Below the pieces are notes generated by a model. That model ran no database searches. It was not told where the DNA came from and saw only the letters and a list, made by a program, of their open reading frames with translations. Positions 7,238 to 15,559 of a stretch of DNA of 15,559 nt are shown here, one piece after another. The stretch is from Ectocarpus siliculosus (Eukaryota > Sar > Phaeophyceae > Ectocarpales > Ectocarpaceae): contig FN649731.1 of assembly GCA_000310025.1 (NCBI GenBank), positions 868,343 through 883,901 on the forward strand, in the 5' to 3' direction. A program made the translations under genes and the position numbers. The stretch's first letter is position 1; the number at the start of each line of letters is the position of its first letter.

Positions 7238-10200
7238 ATGGGTGAAATAGGCGGCAGCGCGGGAGGGGGCGGAGAATCGGTACGTGTCATCGTTCGTCTC
7301 AGGCCCGAGGAGCAAGAGGGCGGCGCTCTCGCGGGCGGAAAAGACTTGGCAGGCTCGTGCATCCTGAACGTGGAAGACCAGAAGCTCACCATCGTGGACC
7401 CTGGACGTCGCAGCAGCAGCAGCAGCAGCAGCACCCGCGGTGGCAGCAGCGGCGGTGGCGGCGCTACGGCCGGGGCCGGGGGCGGGAGGAAGGCTGAAGA
7501 TCAGCACCAACAGGCGCACGACTTTTCGTTCGACCGGGTGTTCGGCCCCGACTCCACCCAGGACGACGTATTCGAGATGGTGAAGCCTCTTGTGCACGCA
7601 ACCGTCGATGGTGAGACTGGAGGCCTTTGGGAGAGCGATAGAACGCGTTCAAATGTAGGCTATGCTTATAAAAATAGGGAAGCTAAGTCGTTGCTTGCCA
7701 TGCGTACACAAGAGTGGGATCAACAGGCTCGGACCACGGCACCGGGAGACCAATAGAGGTACTTCCACCTCACGAACTGCAAGCAACACAAGAGCCGCCC
7801 CGTCTCCCATTTTCCCTGCGCGCATCCCCTGAAAACACAACACGTCCCCATCTGCCCAAGGTTTTACGACTACCGTATTCGCCTACGGCAGCACCGGCTC
7901 TGGGAAGACGCACACCATCAGTGGGACAGACGAGGACCCCGGTGTGCTACCACGCGCCGTAAGGCTGCTGTTCGAGCGGCTGGAGTCGGATATGGCGGCC
8001 GGTTCGGACAAGGCCTTCATGGTTTTCCTGACGTACGAAAGACGGACCTAGCTGAGGTTTAGGTGTTGCGTTGGTCTTTGGTCTCAACTTGGGCTCTTGT
8101 TCCAGACGCTCTTGCCGGGCAGGGGTCGGTTGAGGACGGCAGCCTGTACGAAACATTGCGTATGTGGTCTATTGATCAACGGTATGAAATTGAACAACTT
8201 GCCTTTTGTGTTGTTCTTCACGTTTGGGCTGCTGTTCACTCAACTACCACAGCTAACAGCACTCGTTCTCCCATTTCTTCTTGCACCACAACCCGGTCTT
8301 CGTTCGGATCCTCTGAACCAACGGACGCCACCAGGTACGTCGAGATCTACAACAACGTGTTCCACAACCTGTTGGAAGGCGTGGCGGACGGCACCTCCGG
8401 CAACAGACGTGGCAAGAGCTCGCACAACGGCGGCGCCCGCTTGTCAGCAGATGGCGGCGGTGGCACACCAGTGGTGCAACCAACAACGATGCCCCCTCCG
8501 CCGCCCTCCACCAAGATCGAGGTCCGCGAGCACCCTTCGAGAGGCGTGTTTCTCTCGGGGGGAAAAGGTCTCCGCGTCCCCGTCAGCTCCGCCAACGCCG
8601 TCGCCGCCCTCGTGGCCCGCGGCACGAAGTCCAGGCGGACGGCCTCCACGGGCTTGAACGACCGCAGCAGCCGCAGCCACGCCATCCTGATCCTCGAGAT
8701 AGAAGCGACGCACTCCCCCCCCTCGGCGGCGGCGGCGGCGGCCGCGGCGGCGGCCGCTAGAGCACGGGGGGACGCTGTGGGCGGCCCTTCGTCCTCCGTT
8801 CCGTCTGGAGGTCTCGGGAGTAGCAATCCTGCAGCGGGGGGCGTCGGGCCACTTGGGGTGGCGAGGGTTGGGGCGGGCAGACGAGGAGGCGCCGGAGGGG
8901 GGGGAAGAAGGAGGTCGATCGTAGAGTGTGTCAGCATCGGAAAGATGCAGGTGAGTACGGAAGCCAAGAAGGGCAGAGAAGGAGGGAATTAAGGTTTCTC
9001 AGGATGGTGGTCGCAATGTTATGAATAGCCAGCACCATGGTGGGTGTCTGTTGATGATACGTACATCGCATCGAGGTGAATTCGTTTGTCTGGGACTTGG
9101 GCCAGGGGGGGGCACGTGATTCCACGGGTAATGTTGCTCAACCAAAGCTGAAATAAACCGGGTGGTTACTTGGTGAGCCTTACACCAGGGAGGTGATGTG
9201 GCCACAGAAAAGAGGAACTCGCTTGCCCTCCCCCCGCCCTCATTGGCTCGTTTCCTCGCCCGATGCTCTCGCTCACATATCATCCGCCTTCCTCCACCCA
9301 CTAATCTTCCTGCCCCTCCTGCTTCCTCTCCTACTGTGACCCGTGCTGAATTGGTTCTGAAACGGAAACGATGAAGCTGATCGACCTGGCGGGGTCAGAG
9401 CGAGTCTCTATGTCCGAGGTGGAAGGGTCATCGCTCGTCGAGGCTCAGAACATCAACTTGTCCCTCACCCTGCTGGGCGACGTCCTGAACTCTCTCTCTA
9501 AGTACCATCGCGCTTCCGCCCGTTCCTCTTCTGCGGGAGGGGCTGAGGGGGGTGGGTCGTCTTCTGGTGCTCCGCCTGCGGGCGGGGGCCGGGCGGTCGG
9601 CGAGAAGCCCTTCGTCCCCTACCGGAACTCCAAGCTGACGTACCTGTTGAAGGACTCTCTAGGCGGGAACTGCAAGACGCTGATGGTCTGCGCCGTGAGG
9701 GCAGCGCCGGCGTGCTTCCAGCAGACGATGATGTCGCTAAGGTGTCCATCTTTAGGTTCTGTTGGCGGGTTGTTGATGATGTTTTCTCTCGGGGGGCGGG
9801 TTGCTGAGAACGACACGAACACCTGGGTGGTCTCTTGGGCGATTGCATCGTTGGGTTTGTTTGCCTGGTTTATGTCTCGTGGTAATGTTGATGTACAGCA
9901 GCGGTCCACGCTCAGACCGACGATGTTGTTCGGCGTTCGAAATAACACATGGACGAAGTATCGGTGTTCCGTCGTGCGAGGTTCGTACGACGATGGGGTA
10001 CATATTCGCCGGTGTGGTCAGCTGCCTCTTTCACCTGCTGCAGGAGCATGTCCCCTTCGCTTGCCCTTGCCTGTGCCGTTCGTAGGCCGGTGGCTTTGAG
10101 CAGACACAACGGGCACTGCTTGTCCTTACAACAAATGGGGTGGTGTCAGAGGGAGAAGCGATCGCATCCATCGAACGGAAAAAAAAAGGCCCAACTTGCA

Positions 10201-13200
10201 AAACTGCAACCCTCGCATCTTCGTCCGCTTCTCGATCCCGGTTATGATTGGTTGCACACGTTCTCAGATACGCAGGGCGGGCTAGAGACATCAAGAATGT
10301 GCCTCACCGGGTACTTGAGGAGGGGGGTGGCGGAGGCGGCGGCGGTCGCGGCGGCGGTGGCGGCAATGGCACCTCGCTGAGGGGCACAGTGGATGAGATC
10401 GAGAATCTTCGAACCAAGCTCGTCGAGACGACAGCGGTGCGTGTCCTATACTCGCACGGAACCGTGGGTGCAACTTGTTCTGGCCGACTGAGTACCTTTT
10501 GCTACCCTTCTTGCGCTCTAAAAACGAGAATTCTGAAGTAATGTCTATCACAGCAGTCTACAGAAGAAACGCGATAAACAGTTGTTGTGGTTGACCCCAC
10601 CATCCCAGATAAGAGCTTCAGGTAACCCATACCGTCCCCCCCCCGCCCTGTGACTCTTCTTCTGCTCGCCCGAGCGTCCCCTAGCGCAACAATCGATCCA
10701 GTTCGATTCGCGGCCCCCTCCCCCTTCCTTCCGTCCCCCCCTCCCGACAGGAGTTCGAGCGGTTACGAGGCGCAACGGCCACGGGGGAGTCAGAGAAGAA
10801 GGCCCTGCGCGACCAGCTGAAGGCGCTGGCAGAGAAGAACCGCTGCGAGAAGGAACGCATGGATGAGCTGCTGGAGGGGGTCATCCACAGCCAGAGGGGG
10901 GAGCTAGAGAAGCGGAAGGCGGAGTTCGTCGATCTACAGGCAAGAAAAGGGGGCCCTTCTAGTACTAGTAACAGGGAGATGGGATTCAGCGCGGGGGGGT
11001 AGGTTGACTGTGGCTGGGGTTCAGGTCTTGGCTAGAGGGCAAGAATTTCTGGGATGTAGCTGGCGGGTTGATGCAAAGTTTAGGATCTTACCGAGAAGGC
11101 AGGGAGAATCTCAGGAGGGCAAGAGCCAGAAGACAGTATTTTGTCCGTCTTGGTTTCCTCCGGTCCAACATATGGGTGCAGCCGGCATAAGTAAGCACTG
11201 CGACGCTGACCGGGCGATGCCTCCACCAATTATTAAAAACGAAATCGATCCATAAATCAATTCGATCCGTCTACTATAGGACACCATGGACTCGCATGCG
11301 GAGACCATCGAGAAGCAGAAGGAGAAGATAAGAGACCTGCAGACGGAGAGAGAGGCCGCGGCGTCTGCTGCGTCTACCGCCATAGACCAGGTCCGATGGA
11401 AGCAGAGTACGGTGGAGGTGGTATATATTTATACCCGTTTGATGCCATGGTGGCGGAGACGCACCAAAGCACGCCCGACGGCGAATACAATTGGCAGAAA
11501 AGTAGAGGGCTTGGTACCACCTTTAGCAAGGCAGAGGAGGGGGCAGAAAACAGAGAGGTCGACGACTAGAGGAGCGCCAGCGATGGCTCACGCACGACAG
11601 CATTGCCCCGCTCGCAACCTCAACAACATTCCGACAAACAAACAACGACGTCATAAACAACGTCAACATCACAATCAACATCAACATTACCAGTAGCAGC
11701 AGCGTTACTATTGGCCTAACACTACTCCAACCAATCACAAATCCCGTTTCCACGGTGAATACTATGAACCCTTGTAAAACCTATACATCCACCTTTCGCG
11801 GTGTTTGGTCCCCAGGCCCAAGAGCTCAGGCAGGCCCTGGAGCGGGCCGAAAAGGTCTCGTCGGAGCTCCGCGACGAGGCGTCAAGGCTGAGGGCGAAGG
11901 GGGAGCTGCTCCGCATCGAGAGGGACAGTTCTTCGGCCCGGGTGACCCGCCTGGAGGAGGAAGGGAGGGAGAGGGAGACGGCCAGGGAGGCAGAGAAGGA
12001 AGAAGTGGTAAGTTCCTTTCTTGTGCGCACGCTCACCTCAAGCGATGTAGAACCGCCCAAGAAGCAGAATACATTAGAAAAACGCCGAAAGGAGAAAATG
12101 AAGTGGAAGTTATCGAATGGCATTTGCCGCTATCCAGCTTGTTTGGGTATATTGTGAGAGGGTGGCGATTGCTCTGGCCAGGTACGTATTCTGGAGCGAC
12201 AAGGTGGTTTGAAAACTAATACCTAGTTCGAACATGGCTTGAAGGCTAAGACCTAGGTCAAGCTCAAGATTGAAACATGTGGAAGACCGACCACGTTTTA
12301 ACAACAAGGGACAAATACTAGCACGAAAAGCACATCTCGAGACGTCCGTAGACGACACAGCAGCGAACGGGTAGCACCACCAACCCCACCACCACCACCA
12401 ACGACGACGACGACGGCGACGACGACACCAGCAACAAACACGGACCCGACAACAATAACCCATCCAGGGCACATACCGCAAGGCGGTGAAGAAGATGGCC
12501 AAGGAGCGGGAGGGACTCAAGGCCAGGGCCAAAGAGGCGGAGGAGCGAGCGAAGGAAGCAATGTACGCCGGTTGGTGGTGATTGGCGTGGTTGGGCTAGT
12601 TTCTCGGTCATCGACGTACGTCAAATTCTCACAAGAGGGTTAGCTCTCACGGATGTGTGTCCCCTAGATTACCTTGCGCCGGATCTGCGACATCAAGACG
12701 GATCGCAGCATGCTGCTAGCTTTGCCGTACGTTATCCTCTTTCAACATTCGATAACGAGCAAAGTAATAGCTAATGTGTAGCAAACACATCGAGCGACAG
12801 GTGATTCCCCAATGGATTTTCGCTGTTTCGGCACGTGCGTAGCACGGCGTGACGCGAAAAGTCTCGGCCTGCGGACTGCGGGTAGTTGCGCACATGGAAC
12901 AACAAACTCTGTGCTACACAATCTGATACAACCTACTGCGGTAAACGACACGCGGGCAGAGAGGCTCGCGAGACATATTGTGCATCATGACTTACACGAA
13001 TGGTTTGCATGTCCGCTTGCATCTCGACACCACGCAGGGCAACGTTAGCCGAGTCAAAGAAGGACGCGGAGGAGGCCGTGGTTGTGGCGGCCACGAGGGA
13101 GGAGGCGTTCTTGTCGAGGGAGGCGGCCGCCGAAGAGCGCGCCGCCGCGGCGGAGGGGAGGGCGCGGCGGTGGGAGAAGAAGGCCGACGAGTTGGCTACG

Positions 13201-15239
13201 GCTCTGAACCAGAAGGTGAACTGATCCGAAAATATTCAGAGAAAAACACAATGCTTTATGTATTGCGGAAAACGTGTATGTACATAGTGGCTGCAGACAA
13301 GGACTGAATAGGCGATAAGAATGGTGCGGAACTAGGGTCATTGATGAAGCTCGGAGGCTTACTGAAAAGTATCCAACGACCGGTGGCGCAGCTGTAGAGG
13401 TCATGAGAGGGCACTGCTGTATAACAAGTGCCGATGTTTAGTGCATCTATTTACGATATGTATACGTGAGATCCCAGCAGAACAACATTTTAGTAATACC
13501 AACGCCACAAGCTCGTTGTTGTTACAGGTCGAAGAAGGGGAAGAGGCAGCTAGGGCGAAGGTGGAAGCCGAGCGACAGTTGGATCAGGTATTCCAGACGA
13601 CGATATATCAGAAAGGGAAACACAGATCACACATGGTGCCGCTGTACGCATCTAGGTATCGGGGGTTTAAAGAATGTCGTCCGTGTGTGGTGTGGATCGA
13701 TTCCCCGACGGCCCAAAAGCAGACACGGGTGAGTGGGGGCGGAGCGAGGTCACTCGTGAGTGCAACGTTTTGCACGTACCAACACATGGCATGTTCCGAC
13801 AGACCGGACAACCTTCCTTCCACAAACACCACAAAAACAATAACATTATTGACAGTCCCGGGAGGAGGCGGCGGGTCTCAGGGCGGAGGCTGAGCAGGGA
13901 AAGAGGGCCTTGGCCGAGGCCTCCGAGGCGATGGCTTCGTCCGAGCGAAGCCTCACGGTCGAGAGAGACCGGGCCTCTCGCGCCCAGGTGAAGGGCTCAC
14001 GTGTAGGGTTAGACTTTACTACAAATTCTGGCGGTCGTGCACGGCGTTGACCGTGCGCAGGGAGTACTGCTGCTAACGAATCGCCCTCAGTATTTATCAG
14101 CAGCGGTGTTTCTGTTCTGATTTTCCTTCTCGGCGTGTCAGCCGTCGTACCGTGGTCCCCATCGTGACCTCATGAGAGATGAGTGAACTATTGAATGGAG
14201 AGAACAGTCGAAGCAAATGTCTGACGTTTTTTTGTTTTCAACACAACGAAGTTTCGATACAACGAAGAACCTTCTCTTCGTTTGGTGTTGTTTGTACTTC
14301 GGCGGGCTGGGTGTAAAGACCTTGCGCCGACCATACTCGCTCTACATATCATCGTGGATCGTTTGCTGGCATCGATTATTTAGCGTGTTTGCACGTGTTC
14401 CTCACCTGGCTCTCTTCAAACCCTCGAACGCACGCCTTGGCACGTGGCAGCGCGGTTGTTAACCACCTTTTGTGAAATGCCAACGACGAGCTTGACGTGA
14501 AAAACGGCATAGAAGCGAGGGGTAGAAAAATCGGTATCTGTCCACTTAACGCGACAGAGCACCGGACACCAACACTCTGCGACTACCTTGGTGCGGACGG
14601 GCCCACGCGACAACGTCGCACCCGTCTTACTTGCGACGTGCGTTGCAGGCCGTAGCGTCCGCCCTCCGAGCGGAGGTCGAAACGGGAAAGGCGGAGCTGT
14701 CCGCCCTCACGGAGACAGTGGCGCTGCTTAAGAGGCGGAAGATGGAGGTGGAGCTGGGCAGGTACTGGTAGTATTGCAGCTTCTGTGGAGGATGTTGTCC
14801 TGTAGGCTCAACTGATGTCTCAAGGGGTGGTCATGACCCCGAATCGTAGCTCATCGGTTCTGCAGACAAGATGGTTTTTCGGTACTGCGAGGGGCGGTGA
14901 TGAGGCGATGCTTTATTGATCTTTCGAGAAACATGATGTGATTACGGGTACGAATTCTCTCTCGAGGAGACGACAAACACGTGTTTGGTCGACAGGTTCT
15001 GATGCGGACGCAATCTCTCTTTCTTTGACAAGAACAGATTAGCGACGGGGTACACACCGAGTCCTCCCCTCCCTCGTGCTCATCCCCGCCCCCCCCCTGC
15101 CTGCGAAAGCGAGTTGCTAGACACGAAGAAGGGCGAGGTTGAGGCTGCCCTGGCGGAGGAGTCTGCCCGAAGGTCTATGGCCGAGGGCAGAGGACGGGAG
15201 CTCGACAAATCGATGGCCTCACTGTCCCACGAGCTCGAG
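7238..15239 (+). CDS. Kinesin, N-terminal motor with coiled-coil stalk, 14 exons, 3' incomplete
   Basis: Exons: 7238-7610, 7861-8032, 8335-8950, 9377-9741, 10268-10436, 10751-10939, 11280-11390, 11816-12007, 12468-12562, 13038-13215, 13528-13587, 13856-13987, 14649-14761, 15110-15239. They total 2895 bases or 965 residues, in frame throughout. The start ATG follows an in-frame TGA at 7217. Kinesins hydrolyse ATP to walk along or act on microtubules. Visible motifs are RLRP (20-23), [17 protein letters not shown]-loop GSTGSGKT (134-141), VEIYNN (184-189), switch I NDRSSRSH (290-297), switch II DLAGSE (390-395), YRNSKLT (469-475) and [11 protein letters not shown] (509-519). Residues 545-965 are Ala/Glu/Lys/Arg-rich coiled coil. 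Low-complexity insertions lie at about 59-83, 197-235, 309-380 and 431-463, with a Gly run at 528-541. Intron 6 is GC-AG. The subfamily is not resolved: REHP after beta-5 is reminiscent of kinesin-3, but no FHA or other tail domain is visible. Exons 5, 9 and 14 have the least certain borders. Confidence 0.92.
7412..7432 (+). repeat. Coding AGC triplet repeat, seven serines
   Basis: Seven consecutive AGC codons encode residues 59-65 of the kinesin, within a Ser/Gly-rich insertion (about 59-83) between the first motor strands and the [11 protein letters not shown] motif. Perfect codon identity suggests recent triplet slippage, so its length may differ between strains. Confidence 0.85.
7861..8032 (+). 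other. Kinesin exon 2: ATP-binding P-loop
   Basis: The acceptor ...CCCAAG precedes GTTTTACG, and the exon completes a split Gly codon from exon 1. It reads [20 protein letters not shown], an unmistakable kinesin P-loop in which the usual GQTGSGKT carries Ser in place of Gln. It ends in a split Thr codon (AC|G) before a GTACGA donor and rejoins exon 3 to give TYVEIYNN. Confidence 0.92.
8335..8950 (+). other. Kinesin exon 3: switch I and two large loop insertions
   Basis: The exon opens with [15 protein letters not shown] and then a Gly/Ser/Pro-rich insertion of about 40 residues. It resumes with the conserved [10 protein letters not shown] and [18 protein letters not shown] (switch I). A second insertion of about 70 residues follows. 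It begins with 11 alanines encoded at 8726-8758 and is otherwise Gly/Ser/Arg-rich. The exon closes with VSIGKMQ before a consensus GTGAGT donor. Both insertions fall in surface loops of the kinesin fold, inferred from alignment to motor consensus by eye. Confidence 0.88.
9377..9741 (+). other. Kinesin exon 4: switch II, helix alpha-4, loop 12 and YRNSKLT
   Basis: The acceptor GATGAAG precedes CTGATCGAC, giving [14 protein letters not shown]. The exon carries DLAGSE (390-395), [13 protein letters not shown], then a Gly/Ser/Ala insertion of about 30 residues in loop 12, then [24 protein letters not shown]. It ends CTAAG before GTGTCC and rejoins exon 5 as an Arg codon (SLRYAGRA). An upstream ATG at 9371 lies inside the acceptor region and is not a start. 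Confidence 0.88.
10268..10436 (+). other. Kinesin exon 5: neck linker, glycine hinge, start of stalk
   Basis: The acceptor CTCAG precedes ATACGC. The exon encodes the end of the motor ([11 protein letters not shown]) and the neck linker. It then encodes eight Gly, one Arg and five Gly (residues 528-541), and the first heptad-like segment [11 protein letters not shown]. Adjacent exons on both sides are in frame, which supports the Gly run being translated. Confidence 0.82.
10940..11279 (+). other. GC-AG intron 6 of the kinesin gene
   Basis: Exon 6 ends ...GATCTACAG and the intron begins GCAAGAAA. The acceptor is CTATAG at 11274-11279. Reading through would reach a stop within about 20 codons, while the GC-AG splice joins FVDLQ to [16 protein letters not shown] in frame and continues the coiled coil. 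Confidence 0.75.
12376..12430. repeat. ACC/ACG trinucleotide repeat in kinesin intron 8
   Basis: ACC triplets change to ACG/GAC triplets and back, with few interruptions. The tract lies about 40 bases before the exon 9 acceptor (CATCCAG, 12461-12467). It is an ordinary microsatellite; its translated form in other frames (poly-Arg, poly-Trp) is not a protein. Confidence 0.85.
13988..14648 (+). other. Kinesin intron 12 (661 bases) with possible transposon relic
   Basis: The donor is GTGAAG after Gln codon CAG and the acceptor is GTTGCAG. Within it, ACAACGAAG occurs twice at 14243-14251 and 14259-14267. A short inverted CGAAG...CTTCG follows to about 14280. TACAACGAAG-type repeats are seen in pogo-like DNA transposons, but no terminal inverted repeats with TA borders could be found, so this is only a suggestion. 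No coding exon was identified. Confidence 0.4.
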
Positions 15240-15559
15240 GTGAGGCTTCCCGCTCGAGTCGATAAATTCGGCCACCTGGAGCGGTTTACAACTACGGGAG
15301 GGCTGTTGTGTTCTTTTCAAGAATTCTGGGCAGGAGAAAGGGAACAGGGGGCGCCGAGTACTGGGGAGGAGGCGGAGGATCGAGAGGTGGGGCTGTGCAC
15401 GTTCCCACGAGCGCGAGGTCGAAGGCTTACGCGTAGAGAAGGAACGCCGTCATGGGGTGTTCCACTCGCTTAGAGAGGTTCGGGGGGGGGGGGGGGGGCC
15501 CCTTTCCCGGGGAATCTCCCCCCCCGCATACTTGATAGTTTTTCCCCGGGGCGACCCGC
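15240..15559 (+). other. Kinesin intron/3' region running into a degenerate G/C end
   Basis: The sequence after the GTGAGG donor at 15240 is intronic at first. It then holds one possible exon (listed separately). From 15482 it becomes G17 (15482-15498), C/T/G runs, C-runs and GGGGCGACCCGC to the last base. This compositional collapse looks like a low-quality read end or contig edge. The kinesin stop codon is not present. Confidence 0.6.
15418..15477 (+). CDS. Possible kinesin exon 15 (20 codons)
   Basis: Between an AG (GCGCGAG) and a GT (GAG|GTTCGG) lies a 60-base phase-0 frame reading VEGLRVEKERRHGVFHSLRE. It would join directly to SHELE at the end of exon 14 and keeps the charged, heptad-like character of the stalk. 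The pyrimidine tract before the acceptor is weak and the donor runs into the G17 homopolymer, so this is tentative. Confidence 0.35.

Noticed and set aside
12668-12726. Possible extra kinesin exon ([14 protein letters not shown]-like frame) between exons 9 and 10
   Set aside because: It is flanked by AG and GT, but its phase does not fit: inserting it gives an in-frame stop or breaks the frame, whereas the direct join of exon 9 to exon 10 ([12 protein letters not shown]) is in frame and continues the coiled coil.

Overview
The window reads as intron-rich nuclear DNA from a eukaryote. The style (short coding exons, introns of about 250-1560 bases, GT-AG plus some GC-AG splice sites, long G/C homopolymers, CA-rich and trinucleotide repeats inside introns) most resembles a brown alga or another photosynthetic stramenopile such as Ectocarpus. 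This is a judgement from style, not from a search. No bacterial operon, rRNA, tRNA, CRISPR array or intact transposase gene is visible.

Two protein genes are arranged head to head. On the minus strand (start 6414, stop 915) seven exons rebuild, in frame throughout, a 316-residue protein. It has an N-terminal signal-like segment, a START-like polyketide-cyclase/COQ10-type ligand-binding domain and an acidic Glu-Pro tail. On the plus strand (start 7238) fourteen exons rebuild, in frame, 965 residues of an N-terminal-motor kinesin. All the nucleotide motifs are present and a long coiled-coil stalk follows; the 3' end of the gene lies beyond the window. The 823 bases between the two start codons must hold both promoters. 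Nothing in the sequence says the two proteins work together.

Layout: 1-914 is the 3' flank of the cyclase-like gene and carries a tandem repeat of about 105 bases with an inverted copy just after the stop codon. 915-6414 is the cyclase-like gene, whose introns hold a 178-base pogo/Tc1-mariner-type MITE, a 45-base tandem repeat, CA-rich tracts and a G20/C20 run. 6415-7237 is the divergent intergenic region. 7238-15239 is the kinesin gene. 15240-15559 holds one possible further exon and then degenerate G/C-run sequence that looks like a poor-quality contig end.

I do not see convincing evidence of a wholly new multi-gene system. The most interesting items are the unusual kinesin (neutralised microtubule-facing residues, large low-complexity loop insertions, a glycine hinge right after the neck linker), the MITE, the inverted repeat at the 3' end of the cyclase-like gene, and GC-AG introns in both genes.
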